Assembly: GCA_964499485.1 (NCBI GenBank)
Contig: CAZCLF010000007.1
Coordinates: 1-64,000 of the forward strand
Direction: 5' to 3'
From: Ga0074130 sp964499485
GTDB lineage: Bacteria; Pseudomonadota; Gammaproteobacteria; Burkholderiales; Rhodocyclaceae
Length of the DNA stretch: 64,000 nt
Shown here: positions 25,697 to 35,002 of the stretch, piece by piece
How the letters are laid out: every line of letters starts with the position of its first letter
How positions within the stretch are numbered: the first letter of the stretch is position 1
Program-made: the position numbers and the translations under genes
Notes under the pieces: model-generated
What the model was told of the DNA's origin: nothing
The model's input: the letters and a program-made list of their open reading frames with translations, nothing else
Databases searched by the model: none

Positions 25697-25725
25697 CTTA
25701 CAGCCACAAGCTTGCGTCATATAAT
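25697..25725 (+). promoter_or_regulatory. Predicted promoter of the sdh-gltA-odh gene block
   Basis: CTTACA (25697-25702, 4/6 match) is followed after exactly 17 bp by a perfect TATAAT (25720-25725). Transcription would start near 25732, leaving a leader of about 65 nt before sdhC. It lies just after the GntR-family gene. Confidence 0.6.
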
Positions 25726-25798
25726 CCAACCGTCATTGTGCGGTGCAGCAGGGGTGGTCTGGCGACCATCAGCATTAACTAATCTGTGGGGAAAGTGC

Positions 25799-26209
25799 AT
25801 GGCCGCGCCGCGTAGCATTCAGTCACCCAACAAACAGCGTCCTAAATTTCTGACGCTGACAGCGATACGCCTGCCATTGGCTGGCGTTGTCTCGATTCTT
25901 CACCGCATCAGCGGTTCCATCTTGTTTTTGGCCTTGCCCGCATTGATCGGGCTCTTTGGCTTGTCACTGGAGTCGCCCGTAGGGTTTGAGCGGGCGGGGC
26001 AGCTTGTTCGGCAGCCAATGATTGGGATCCCCTTATTCGGTTTGGCATGGGCTTACATTCATCATTTCTGCGCAGGTCTCCGCTTCCTACTACTCGATAT
26101 GCATATCGGGCTTGATAAGGAAGGCGCGCGCCGCTCAGCCGTCGGTGTCCTAGTGGTGAGTTTGGCACTGACCAGTCTGCTGGCCCTGAAGCTCTTGGGA
26201 GTGTTCTGA
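25799..26209 (+). CDS. sdhC: Succinate dehydrogenase cytochrome b556 subunit
   Basis: 136-residue membrane anchor of respiratory complex II with three membrane helices. The quinone-site motif SILHRISGSILF (about 35-46) matches the SILHR(V/I)SG of E. coli SdhC, and a haem-ligand histidine is expected in YIHHFCAGLRFLLLD near residue 84. GGGGAAAG precedes the ATG at 25799; the longer frame to 25712 would run over the predicted promoter. It overlaps sdhD by 1 nt (TGATG). First gene of the sdhCDAB-sdhE-gltA-sucAB-lpd-zapE series. Confidence 0.95.
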   Translation: MAAPRSIQSPNKQRPKFLTLTAIRLPLAGVVSILHRISGSILFLALPALIGLFGLSLESPVGFERAGQLVRQPMIGIPLFGLAWAYIHHFCAGLRFLLLDMHIGLDKEGARRSAVGVLVVSLALTSLLALKLLGVF

Positions 26210-26550
26210 TGCGTACCACGACTGGTGCTCACTACGGATTGCGTGACTGGATTGCGCAGCGTATTACTGCTGTCTTCATGGCCGTTTTCACAGTGGTTGT
26301 GATCGTAGCTTTGTTCACAGGGGTGGCCGAGTCAGCTGAGCGCTGGCGGGCATTTTTCGGTTTTGGCCCGATGCGTTTCCTGTCTTTCCTGTTTGCCATG
26401 AGCCTGTGCTACCACGCATGGATTGGTATTCGCGACATCTGGATGGACTACATCAAGCCGGTGTGGATTCGTCTGACGCTGCATTCCCTCACCCTGTTGG
26501 CACTGTTCGGCTATGCCGGCTGGTGCATTGAAATCCTCTGGAGACTTTGA
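26209..26550 (+). CDS. sdhD: Succinate dehydrogenase hydrophobic membrane anchor subunit
   Basis: 113 residues, three membrane helices. The segment YHAWIGIRDIWMDYIKP (about 64-80) corresponds to the E. coli HAWIG...DYVKP stretch carrying a haem-ligand histidine and the quinone-site Asp-Tyr pair. With SdhC it anchors SdhAB to the inner membrane, binds haem b and forms the ubiquinone site. The ATG shares its A with the sdhC stop codon, and sdhA begins 2 bp after its stop, so the four subunits are tightly coupled. Confidence 0.95.
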   Translation: MRTTTGAHYGLRDWIAQRITAVFMAVFTVVVIVALFTGVAESAERWRAFFGFGPMRFLSFLFAMSLCYHAWIGIRDIWMDYIKPVWIRLTLHSLTLLALFGYAGWCIEILWRL

Positions 26551-26552
26551 CC

Positions 26553-28340
26553 ATGGCTGTTGCAGTCCGCAAGTTCGATGCAGTCATTGTGGGGGCCGGT
26601 GGTGCGGGTTTGCGCGCCGCTATCCAATTGTCGGAAGCCGGCTTGCGCACGGCCGTTATCTCCAAAGTTTTCCCCACACGCTCGCACACCGTTGCCGCGC
26701 AGGGTGGGGTTGCCGCCTCATTGGGCAACTCAGAGGAAGATCACTGGCACTGGCATATGTACGATACCGTCAAGGGCTCGGATTGGCTGGGTGATCAAGA
26801 CGCTATCGAGTTTATGTGTCGCAAGGCCAACGAGGTGGTGATTGAACTTGAACACTACGGCATGCCTTTCGACCGCCTCGATAACGGCCGCATCTATCAG
26901 CGCCCATTCGGTGGGCATATGTCGAATTTTGGCGAGAAGCCTGTCGCTCGTTCCTGTGCCGCCGCTGACCGCACTGGTCATGCCATGTTGCATGCCCTCT
27001 ACCAGCGCAATATCAAGGCGAACACACACTTCTTCACCGAGTGGATGGCGCTGGATCTAATCCGCGATGAAGATGGCGATGTGCTGGGTGTGACTGCCCT
27101 GGAAATGGAAACCGGAGAGGTGGTGGCCTTCCATGCACGTGCCACTATTTTTGCTACTGGCGGTGCCGGTCGTATCTATCATTCCTCCACCAATGCCTTC
27201 ATTAATACGGGCGATGGCCTTGGCATGGCAGCACGTGCGGGGATTCCGCTTGAGGATATGGAGTTCTGGCAATTCCATCCGACCGGTGTGGCCGGTGCCG
27301 GTGTGCTAATTACCGAGGGCGTTCGTGGCGAAGGCGGCATTCTGCGCAATGCTCAAGGTGAGCGCTTCATGGAGCGCTATGCCCCGAATGCAAAGGATCT
27401 GGCCTCGCGTGATGTGGTCTCGCGGGCCATGGTCACTGAAATCAATGAGGGGCGTGGGTGTGGCCCGAATAAAGACTATGTCCTGCTCGACATTACGCAT
27501 CTGAAGCCTGAGACCATCATGAAGCGTTTGCCCGGGATTCATGAAATCTCCTTACGCTTTGCTGGTGTTGATCCAATTCGTGCCCCGATTCCTGTCGTGC
27601 CAACCTGTCACTTTCAGATGGGTGGTATCCCGATTAATTATCGTGGGCAGGTGGTTGTGCCAAAGAACAACATGCCTGAAGTCGTTGTCCCCGGCTTTTA
27701 TGCGGCTGGAGAGTGTTCATGCTCCTCTGTGCATGGGGCCAATCGTCTCGGTACAAACTCCTTGCTTGAACTTCTGGTTTTCGGAAAATCGGCTGGAGAA
27801 ACCGCCATCAACGATCTGCGGATGGGGCGGCGTGAGCACAAACCCTTGCCCAAGGATGCCATTGATCGCACTTTAGAACGCCTAAACCGTCTCGAAAATC
27901 AGAAGGACGGTGCTGATGTCCATGAGACACGGTTAGCGATGCAGCGTGTCATGCAAAAGCATGCCGGGGTATTCCGCTTTAAGGATTTGCTCGAAGAGGG
28001 GGTGGCCGAGATCATGAAGGTCGCTGATCAGGTCAAGATGACGCAAATTGGGGATAAGTCACGTGTCTTTAATACGGCACGTATTGAGGCGCTCGAGCTG
28101 GACAACCTGATCGAGGTGGCGAAGGCCACCATGATTTCGGCTGAGGCGCGCAAAGAGTCCCGTGGCGCACACGTTCGCGACGATGCGCCGGACACACCGG
28201 AGCATCCAGATGGACGTGATGATGACAATTGGATCAAGCACACGCTTTGGTATAGCGAGGGTAATCGCCTTGACTACAAGCCGGTGCATTTGGATCCGCT
28301 GACGGTGGACTCATTCCCGCCGAAGAAGCGTAGTTATTGA
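26553..28340 (+). CDS. sdhA: Succinate dehydrogenase flavoprotein subunit
   Basis: 595 residues; oxidises succinate to fumarate with covalently bound FAD. The dinucleotide motif GAGGAGLRAAIQLSEAG is at about 14-30 and the flavinylated histidine lies in RSHTVAAQGG (about 44-53). Substrate-binding residues are visible in QFHPTGV, the active-site region EGVRGEGGIL, and HGANRLGTNSLLELLVFG. ATG 26553 is used rather than an in-frame TTG two codons earlier that overlaps the sdhD stop. The dedicated flavinylation factor SdhE is encoded just after sdhB. Confidence 0.98.
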   Translation: MAVAVRKFDAVIVGAGGAGLRAAIQLSEAGLRTAVISKVFPTRSHTVAAQGGVAASLGNSEEDHWHWHMYDTVKGSDWLGDQDAIEFMCRKANEVVIELEHYGMPFDRLDNGRIYQRPFGGHMSNFGEKPVARSCAAADRTGHAMLHALYQRNIKANTHFFTEWMALDLIRDEDGDVLGVTALEMETGEVVAFHARATIFATGGAGRIYHSSTNAFINTGDGLGMAARAGIPLEDMEFWQFHPTGVAGAGVLITEGVRGEGGILRNAQGERFMERYAPNAKDLASRDVVSRAMVTEINEGRGCGPNKDYVLLDITHLKPETIMKRLPGIHEISLRFAGVDPIRAPIPVVPTCHFQMGGIPINYRGQVVVPKNNMPEVVVPGFYAAGECSCSSVHGANRLGTNSLLELLVFGKSAGETAINDLRMGRREHKPLPKDAIDRTLERLNRLENQKDGADVHETRLAMQRVMQKHAGVFRFKDLLEEGVAEIMKVADQVKMTQIGDKSRVFNTARIEALELDNLIEVAKATMISAEARKESRGAHVRDDAPDTPEHPDGRDDDNWIKHTLWYSEGNRLDYKPVHLDPLTVDSFPPKKRSY

Positions 28341-28350
28341 GGACCGCATC

Positions 28351-29061
28351 ATGACTGCTCGTAATGTTCAGTTCCGCATTTATCGCTACGATCCCGATAA
28401 GGATGCCAAGCCTTGGATGCAGGACATCTCGCTGGAACTCGAAGAGACTGATCGCAAGCTGCTTGATGCCATCGTCAAGCTCAAGGCCAAGGATGACAGT
28501 ATTGCGTTCCGCCGCTCTTGCCGTGAAGGGGTGTGTGGATCCGATGCCATGAATATTAATGGCAAGAATGGTTTGGCCTGCCTGACCGATGTAGACGATC
28601 TGAAGCAGCCCATTGTGTTGCGTCCACTTCCTGGGTTGCCAGTGATCCGCGACTTAATTGTGGATATGACGCAGTTCTTCAACCAGTATCACTCCATCAA
28701 GCCGTATCTGGTTAACCATGACCCATTGCCAGAGCGAGAGCGTTTGCAATCACCGGAAGATCGGGACGAGCTCGATGGCTTATATGAGTGCATTTTGTGC
28801 GCTTGCTGCTCGACCGCTTGCCCAAGCTTCTGGTGGAATCCGGACAAGTTTGTCGGCCCTGCGGGTTTGCTAGCGGCCTATCGCTTTATTGCGGATACGC
28901 GCGATCAAACCACCAGTGAGCGTCTCGATAATCTAGAAGATCCGTACCGTCTATTCCGCTGCCACACCATTATGAACTGTGTCGATGTCTGTCCTAAAGG
29001 GCTGAATCCGACCAAGGCAATTGGTAAGATCAAAGACATGATGATGAGGCGTGCAGTTTGA
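28351..29061 (+). CDS. sdhB: Succinate dehydrogenase iron-sulfur subunit
   Basis: 236 residues carrying three clusters between the flavin and the quinone site. The [2Fe-2S] ligands are in SCREGVCGSDAM with a final Cys in NGLACL (about 56-76). The [4Fe-4S] and [3Fe-4S] ligands lie in CILCACCSTACPSFWW (about 148-163) and CHTIMNCVDVCPKGLNP (about 205-221). Length and spacing match E. coli SdhB. The stop codon overlaps the predicted TTG start of sdhE by 4 nt. Confidence 0.98.
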   Translation: MTARNVQFRIYRYDPDKDAKPWMQDISLELEETDRKLLDAIVKLKAKDDSIAFRRSCREGVCGSDAMNINGKNGLACLTDVDDLKQPIVLRPLPGLPVIRDLIVDMTQFFNQYHSIKPYLVNHDPLPERERLQSPEDRDELDGLYECILCACCSTACPSFWWNPDKFVGPAGLLAAYRFIADTRDQTTSERLDNLEDPYRLFRCHTIMNCVDVCPKGLNPTKAIGKIKDMMMRRAV

Positions 29062-29321
29062 GCACGCTGGCTGCGGATACCCGGCATGCCCGTGACGAAC
29101 GGCTGCGTTGGCATTGCCGTCGTGCCTTGCTTGAGCTGGATATCGTCTTCACGCGTTACTGGGCCGAGCGCCAAAGACAGCCCTTGGACGACGAGGAGGC
29201 TGCCAGCTTAGCGCGCTTGCTGGCGCTTGAAGACTACCCACTGTGGGATTTGGTCAGCGGCAAAAATGAATTTATCCCTGCAGCAGATAAAAAGCTGCTG
29301 GAGCTGCTACGCAGGCTTTAG
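29058..29321 (+). CDS. sdhE: FAD assembly factor SdhE (TTG start)
   Basis: 87-residue protein of the SdhE/SDHAF2 family, needed for covalent attachment of FAD to SdhA. Family features are RLRWHCRRALLELD, then the acidic DDEEAASLARLLALEDYPLWDLVSG. The usual RGxxE motif appears here as RALLE: Ala replaces the conserved glycine. No Met occurs in the first 28 residues, and the reading frame enters only through TTG 29058 (overlap TTGA with the sdhB stop), so a TTG start with ATGAGG as ribosome site is the best choice. Its position directly after sdhB supports the assignment. Confidence 0.88.
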   Translation: MSTLAADTRHARDERLRWHCRRALLELDIVFTRYWAERQRQPLDDEEAASLARLLALEDYPLWDLVSGKNEFIPAADKKLLELLRRL

Positions 29322-29399
29322 AATCAAAAGCATTTTCCGCGCTGCTTATGTATGGCAGCCGGGCAGGAATTAAGAGATCGACACTGAAAGGAAGCGGTA

Positions 29400-30692
29400 A
29401 TGACAACAAACCGAACCACCACGCTGACGCTGGACGGGAAGGAATTTGAATTCCCCGTCATGCAAGGTACGCATGGCAACGATGTCATTGACATTCGTAG
29501 CCTGGGTAGCAAGGCTGGCGTATATACGTATGACTCGGGTTTCCTTTCTACCGCCAGTTGCCAATCGAAGATCACTTATATCGATGGTGACAAGGGCGAA
29601 CTGCTGTACCGCGGCTATCCAATTGAGCAGCTTGCTGAGCAGTGCTCTTTCTTAGAAACCGCTTGGCTGTTGAGAAATGGCGAGTTGCCAAATGCGAAAC
29701 AGAAAGCTGATTTTGAAAACACCATCAAGAGCCACACGATGGTGCATGAGCAACTGGTCAAATTTTTCCAAGGCTTCCGCCGTGACGCACACCCAATGGC
29801 TGTGATGGTTGGCGTTGTTGGCGCACTGTCGGCCTTCTATCACGAGGCGATGGATAGCTCCGATGCCGAGCATCGCAGCATCAGTTTCAATCGTATTGTG
29901 GCCAAGATGCCAACCATCGTAGCTATGGCCTACAAGTACACGATTGGTCAGCCTTTCATGTACCCACGCAACGACCTGGATTACACCGCCAACTTCATGC
30001 ACATGATGTTTGGTACCCCCTGTGAACAGTACAAGCCGAATCCAGTTCTGGTTCGTGCGCTCGATATCATTTTTACCTTGCATGCGGATCACGAACAGAA
30101 CGCCTCGACATCTACGGTGCGTTTGGCCGGTTCGTCTGGCGCTAACCCCTATGCCTGTATCTCGGCAGGGATTGCCTGTCTGTGGGGTCCCGCTCATGGA
30201 GGAGCAAATGAAGCCTGCCTCAACATGCTTGAGCAGATTGGCGATGTGTCACGGGTTGGCGAATACATCAAGCGCGCTAAGGATAAGGATGATCCTTTCC
30301 GCCTGATGGGCTTCGGCCATCGCGTTTACAAGAATTTTGATCCTCGTGCAAAGCTCATGCGTAAGGTCTGCGCCGATGTGCTTACCGAGCTTGGTTTGCG
30401 CGATGATCCACTGTTCAAGTTGGCTATGGAGCTGGAGCGCATTGCACTGGAAGATGATTATTTCGTCGAGCGCAAGCTGTATCCGAATGTTGATTTCTAC
30501 TCCGGTATTGTGCAACGTGCGCTAGGCATCCCAACCTCAATGTTCACTTGCATCTTCTCTCTGGCCCGTACAGTGGGCTGGATGACGCAGTGGGAGGAGA
30601 TGCTGACCGATCCGGAATACAAAATTGGTCGTCCGCGCCAGCTTTACATTGGCGCCGCCCGTCGCGATGTGCTGTCGATGGATAAGCGCTAA
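29400..30692 (+). CDS. gltA: Citrate synthase (type II, hexameric)
   Basis: 430 residues; condenses acetyl-CoA with oxaloacetate. Catalytic residues are visible: the His in LHADHEQNASTSTVRL (about 224-239), the His-Arg of MGFGHRVYKNFDPRA (about 302-316) and the Asp of NVDFYSGIVQ (about 362-371). The N-terminal beta domain and length fit the NADH-sensitive type II class of Gram-negative bacteria. It starts 78 bp after sdhE; the gap shows a small GCTGC/GCAGC hairpin but no clear promoter. A strong hairpin follows the gene, so gltA may end one transcription unit. Confidence 0.97.
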   Translation: MTTNRTTTLTLDGKEFEFPVMQGTHGNDVIDIRSLGSKAGVYTYDSGFLSTASCQSKITYIDGDKGELLYRGYPIEQLAEQCSFLETAWLLRNGELPNAKQKADFENTIKSHTMVHEQLVKFFQGFRRDAHPMAVMVGVVGALSAFYHEAMDSSDAEHRSISFNRIVAKMPTIVAMAYKYTIGQPFMYPRNDLDYTANFMHMMFGTPCEQYKPNPVLVRALDIIFTLHADHEQNASTSTVRLAGSSGANPYACISAGIACLWGPAHGGANEACLNMLEQIGDVSRVGEYIKRAKDKDDPFRLMGFGHRVYKNFDPRAKLMRKVCADVLTELGLRDDPLFKLAMELERIALEDDYFVERKLYPNVDFYSGIVQRALGIPTSMFTCIFSLARTVGWMTQWEEMLTDPEYKIGRPRQLYIGAARRDVLSMDKR

Positions 30693-30704
30693 ACAGGTAG
30701 CAGG

Positions 30705-30734
30705 CAAGGGGCGAGTGATCGCCCCTTGTTGTTT
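30705..30734 (+). terminator. Intrinsic-type terminator after gltA
   Basis: A perfect 10-bp stem, CAAGGGGCGA and TCGCCCCTTG, with a GTGA tetraloop is followed by TTGTTTGT. It starts 12 bp after the gltA stop. The T-tract is interrupted by G, so read-through into sucA is possible; it could set different levels of sdh-gltA and the 2-oxoglutarate dehydrogenase genes. Confidence 0.7.
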
Positions 30735-30814
30735 GTCCCGAAAGGTTTATGGGGCGAGCAAGATAAAAGCTTAAGTTGTCGTAGCGTTGTTGTCGGTAAT
30801 GATGAGGTGACGCC

Positions 30815-33658
30815 ATGTTGCAAATGCTTTCCAACTCGTATCTATTCGGCGCCAATGCGCCCTTTATCGAAGAGCTCTACGAAGCCTATCTGGTCAATCC
30901 AGCGGCGATCGATCCTGTTTGGCGTGAATACTTCGATAAGCTCGTTAGTTTGCCGGGCGCGGGTAATTACACCGGGCCTGATGTGCCGCATGCGCCCATC
31001 GTTGCCTCCTTTGCCCAACGTGCCAAAGAAGGGGAACTGCGCACCAATAGTCGCCCTGCGATTGCCGAGGATGGTAAACAGCATGGGGTATTCCGTCTTG
31101 TCTCTGCTTACCGTTTCCTAGGCAACCGATGGGCACAGATCGACCCGCTTAAGCGCGCCGAGCGGCCCAACATCGCCGAGCTAGAACCGGCTTTCTACGG
31201 TTTTACCGAGGCTGATCTCAGCCACACCTTCAGTGCCGGCTCCTTCTCTGGGGTGTCTGAGAACGCCACGCTCGGCGAAATCATCGATGGCTTACGTCAG
31301 ACGTATTGCGGCAGCATCGGTCTTGAATACATGTATATCTCGGATGTGACTCAGAAGCGCTGGCTCCAAGCGCGCTTTGAGCCTATCCGTGCCACGCCGT
31401 CCTATAGCCCTGAGCGTAAGCGCCATTTCTTGGAGCGTCTCACTGCTGCCGAGACGCTTGAACGTTATCTCCATACCAAATACGTTGGCCAAAAGCGCTT
31501 TTCCTTAGAGGGCAGTGAGGCCACCATCCTTGCGCTGGACGAGCTGATTCAAGTCGCAGGTCGGACGGGCGTGCAGGAAATTGTGGTCGGCATGGCGCAC
31601 CGTGGCCGCTTGAATGTGCTGGTGAATACGCTGGGTAAGTCACCCAAAGACTTGTTCTCGGAATTCGAAGGCAAGCAGGCAGAGGAGCTGACCTCTGGTG
31701 ACGTGAAGTACCACATGGGCTTTTCGTCGAATATTTCGACTGAGGGTGGACCTGTCCACCTGTCGCTGGCGTTCAATCCATCGCACCTTGAAATCGTCAA
31801 TCCGGTGGTTGAAGGCTCTGTCTATGCGCGCCAGCGGCGTCGTGGCGACAAGAGCGGTGATGGCGTGCTGCCTGTGATCTTGCATGGTGACTCTGCCGTG
31901 GCCGGGCAGGGCGTCAATCAGGAAATGCTCAATTTCTCGAAGACGCGTGGCTACGGTGTGGGCGGGACGGTGCATATCATCGTCAATAATCAAATCGGCT
32001 TTACCACCTCCGATCCGCGCGACTATCGTTCGTCCACCTACTGCACCGACATCTTCAAGATGATCGAAGCGCCAATTTTCCACGTCAATGGTGATGACCC
32101 AGAAGCGGTGGCCTATGTGACACAGGTGGCGATGGAGTTCCGTCAGGAGTTCAATACCGACGTCGTGATTGATCTGGTTTGCTTCCGCAAGCTTGGCCAC
32201 AATGAGCAAGATGAGCCGATGGTCACGCAACCCCTGATGTATAAGCGCATTCAGGCACACCCGGGCGCACGTCAACTGTATGCCGATCGCTTGGTTGCGC
32301 AAGGGGTGTGTGCCGAGGGCGAACCCGAACAGTTCATCAAGGATTACCGTGCGGCGCTGGATCGCGGTGAGCTGCTCTACAACCCGGTGTTGACCAATCA
32401 TCCAATGACATTGGCCATCGACTGGACCCCCTTCGCTGGTCAGCAGTACACCGACGAATGCAAGACAGCTGTACCGATCCCTGAATTGCAGCGAATGGCG
32501 CAGGCACTCACCACGATTCCCGAGGCCTTCACGCTGCATCCGCGTGTGCAGAAGGTGATTGATGATCGCCGTTTGATGGGTGAGGGGAAGCTTCCTTTGG
32601 ATTGGGGCATGGGTGAGAACCTTGCCTATGCCACGCTGCTGATGCAGGGCTATGGCGTGCGTGTGTCGGGTGAGGATGTCGGCCGAGGCACATTCTTCCA
32701 CCGTCACGCGACCTTGCATGATCAGAACCGTGAAAAGTGGGACATCGGAACCTATATTCCACTGCAGAACATTGATCCTAAGCAGTCACCTTTTATCGTG
32801 ATTGACTCGGTCCTCTCCGAAGAGGCCGTACTGGCGTTTGAGTACGGCTACTCAACCGCCGCACCGAATGAGCTGGTGGTCTGGGAAGCGCAGTTTGGCG
32901 ACTTTGCCAATGGCGCTCAGGTGGTGATTGACCAGTTCATTTCCTCTGGCGAAGCTAAGTGGGGGCGCCTCTCCGGGCTAACGCTGATGCTGCCGCATGG
33001 CTATGAAGGGCAAGGCCCAGAGCACTCCTCAGCACGCATTGAGCGCTACATGAGCTTGTCTGCAGAAATGAACTGGCAGGTATGTGTGCCATCGACACCC
33101 TCGCAAATCTTCCATCTGTTGCGTCGTCAGATGCTCAGAAAGCTGCGTAAGCCGTTGGTCATCATCACGCCCAAGTCGCTCTTGCGTCACAAAGATGCAG
33201 TTTCCACGCTCGATGAGCTAGCGAATGGTCAGTTCCGCACTGTGATTGGTGAGACCGAGGCATTAGATCCGAAGAAGGTGGAACGTGTGGTCTTCTGCGC
33301 AGGCAAGATTTACTACGAGCTGATGGCGCACCGGCGCGAGCAGAACATCACCAACACGGCGGTATGTCGAATCGAGCAACTGTATCCCTTTCCGAATGAC
33401 GAGATTCAAGCCGAGCTGCTGAAGTGGCCGAAGGCGAAGGAAATCGTCTGGTGTCAGGAAGAGCCGCGCAATCAGGGCGCGTGGTACTGGCTGGCATCGC
33501 GATATCACATTGCCAAGCGCGTCGCCTCAGGGCAGGAGCTCTTCCTGGTCAGTCGGCCGGCATCGGCCTCGCCAGCAGTCGGTTATTACGCCAAGCACCA
33601 TGCGCAGCAAAAAGCAGTGATCGAGGGGGCATTTGGCCCACTCGACAAGACTATTTGA
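30815..33658 (+). CDS. sucA: 2-oxoglutarate dehydrogenase E1 component
   Basis: 947-residue thiamine diphosphate-dependent decarboxylase that starts the 2-oxoglutarate dehydrogenase reaction and passes the succinyl group to the lipoyl arm of SucB. Recognisable blocks are SYLFGANAPFIEELYEAYL at the N terminus (the E2-docking region), GMAHRGRLNVLVNTLGKSP (about 257-275), the ThDP motif region GDSAVAGQGV to NNQIGFTTSDPRD, and GEDVGRGTFFHRHA in the C-terminal half. Length is typical (930-950). It is followed by sucB and lpd, so all three subunits of the complex lie together. Confidence 0.98.
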   Translation: MLQMLSNSYLFGANAPFIEELYEAYLVNPAAIDPVWREYFDKLVSLPGAGNYTGPDVPHAPIVASFAQRAKEGELRTNSRPAIAEDGKQHGVFRLVSAYRFLGNRWAQIDPLKRAERPNIAELEPAFYGFTEADLSHTFSAGSFSGVSENATLGEIIDGLRQTYCGSIGLEYMYISDVTQKRWLQARFEPIRATPSYSPERKRHFLERLTAAETLERYLHTKYVGQKRFSLEGSEATILALDELIQVAGRTGVQEIVVGMAHRGRLNVLVNTLGKSPKDLFSEFEGKQAEELTSGDVKYHMGFSSNISTEGGPVHLSLAFNPSHLEIVNPVVEGSVYARQRRRGDKSGDGVLPVILHGDSAVAGQGVNQEMLNFSKTRGYGVGGTVHIIVNNQIGFTTSDPRDYRSSTYCTDIFKMIEAPIFHVNGDDPEAVAYVTQVAMEFRQEFNTDVVIDLVCFRKLGHNEQDEPMVTQPLMYKRIQAHPGARQLYADRLVAQGVCAEGEPEQFIKDYRAALDRGELLYNPVLTNHPMTLAIDWTPFAGQQYTDECKTAVPIPELQRMAQALTTIPEAFTLHPRVQKVIDDRRLMGEGKLPLDWGMGENLAYATLLMQGYGVRVSGEDVGRGTFFHRHATLHDQNREKWDIGTYIPLQNIDPKQSPFIVIDSVLSEEAVLAFEYGYSTAAPNELVVWEAQFGDFANGAQVVIDQFISSGEAKWGRLSGLTLMLPHGYEGQGPEHSSARIERYMSLSAEMNWQVCVPSTPSQIFHLLRRQMLRKLRKPLVIITPKSLLRHKDAVSTLDELANGQFRTVIGETEALDPKKVERVVFCAGKIYYELMAHRREQNITNTAVCRIEQLYPFPNDEIQAELLKWPKAKEIVWCQEEPRNQGAWYWLASRYHIAKRVASGQELFLVSRPASASPAVGYYAKHHAQQKAVIEGAFGPLDKTI

Positions 33659-33692
33659 ACGGCAAAAAGCAACGGGTATACGGAGAGAATAA

Positions 33693-34988
33693 ATGCTGAT
33701 CGAAGTGAAAGTGCCGCAGTTGTCCGAGTCAGTGGCTGAAGCCACGCTGGTGTCCTGGCATAAACAGCCGGGCGAGGCCGTCGCACGTGACGAGAACCTG
33801 ATCGATATCGAAACCGATAAGGTTGTCCTTGAATTACCCGCGCCGGGAGACGGGGTGCTGATCAAGGTGCTCAAGGCTAATGGCGCCACCGTGGTATCGG
33901 GCGAAGTCATTGCGCATCTGGATACTGAAGCCAAGGCATCGGCAGCGCCTGCTGCAAAGGCCTCTGCCAGCAAGGCGGCTTCACCCGCGCCCCAAGCCGC
34001 TTCTTCCGCTCCTGCTATAGCGCAAGCTACTGCATCAGAGCCAGTGGTCATGCCGGCTGCACGCAAGTTGCTAGCCGAGTCAGGCTTGGATGCTAGCCAG
34101 ATTGAAGGCAGCGGTCGCGGCGGGCGCATTACTAAAGCTGATGTACTGAGCACGACTAAACCAGCAGCGCCGGCAGCACCCGCAGCGCCTCTTGCCGCCC
34201 AGTCAGCATCGGTTGCCAGCCCTGCTGCCGCACCACGCCCCGCGCTGGCCCAGCCATCCGCCGTGAATGTGGACGCCTTGCTCGCTGGCCGGCCTGAGCA
34301 GCGTGTGCCGATGTCGCGCCTTCGCGCCCGTGTGGCCGAGCGTCTGCTGCAGTCGCAACAGCAGAATGCAATCCTGACGACCTTCAACGAGGTCAATATG
34401 GGCCCAGTGATGGAGCTCCGCGCCAAGTACAAGGATAAGTTCGAGAAGGAGCATGGCGTGAAGCTTGGCTTCATGTCTTTCTTCGTTAAGGCCGTCGTCG
34501 CCGCGCTCAAGAAGTACCCGGTGATCAATGCCTCGGTAGATGGCAATGACATTGTCTATCACGGCTACTTTGATATTGGCATTGCGGTGGGCAGCCCGCG
34601 TGGCCTAGTGGTTCCGATCCTCCGCGATGCCGATCAAATGAGCCTTGCGCAGATCGAAAAGAAGATTGCCGAGTTCGGCAAGAAAGCGCAGGACGGCAAG
34701 TTGTCGATGGAAGACCTGACCGGCGGCACCTTCTCGATTTCAAATGGTGGGGTATTCGGCTCCATGCTGTCGACCCCCATCATCAACCCACCACAGTCAG
34801 CCATCCTCGGCATCCATGCCACCAAGGATCGCCCAGTGGTTGAGAACGGACAGATCGTGATTCGTCCGATCAACTATCTGGCGATGTCCTATGACCATCG
34901 CATCATTGATGGCCGTGAGGCCGTCTTGGGTTTGGTGACGATTAAAGAGGCGCTGGAAGATCCGGCCCGTCTGTTGCTTGATCTCTGA
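33693..34988 (+). CDS. sucB: Dihydrolipoyllysine-residue succinyltransferase (E2)
   Basis: 431 residues forming the 24-mer core of 2-oxoglutarate dehydrogenase. Domain order: one lipoyl domain with the lipoylated lysine in ETDKVVLELPAP (about residue 43), an Ala/Pro/Ser-rich linker (about 83-115), the E1/E3-binding domain (MPAARKLLAESGLDASQI then GSGRGGRITKADVL, about 120-153), and a second linker (about 155-190). The catalytic domain ends in YDHRIIDGREAV, with the active-site His and Asp. The ribosome site GGAGAG precedes the ATG, 34 bp after sucA. Confidence 0.98.
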   Translation: MLIEVKVPQLSESVAEATLVSWHKQPGEAVARDENLIDIETDKVVLELPAPGDGVLIKVLKANGATVVSGEVIAHLDTEAKASAAPAAKASASKAASPAPQAASSAPAIAQATASEPVVMPAARKLLAESGLDASQIEGSGRGGRITKADVLSTTKPAAPAAPAAPLAAQSASVASPAAAPRPALAQPSAVNVDALLAGRPEQRVPMSRLRARVAERLLQSQQQNAILTTFNEVNMGPVMELRAKYKDKFEKEHGVKLGFMSFFVKAVVAALKKYPVINASVDGNDIVYHGYFDIGIAVGSPRGLVVPILRDADQMSLAQIEKKIAEFGKKAQDGKLSMEDLTGGTFSISNGGVFGSMLSTPIINPPQSAILGIHATKDRPVVENGQIVIRPINYLAMSYDHRIIDGREAVLGLVTIKEALEDPARLLLDL

Positions 34989-35002
34989 GCCGGAGTACAG
35001 CG

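Noticed and set aside
31640..34552. Long minus-strand open frames (359 and 341 codons) over sucA and sucB
   Set aside because: Both mirror conserved genes; the sucB one is Ala/Ser-rich simply because it lies opposite the Ala/Pro linkers.
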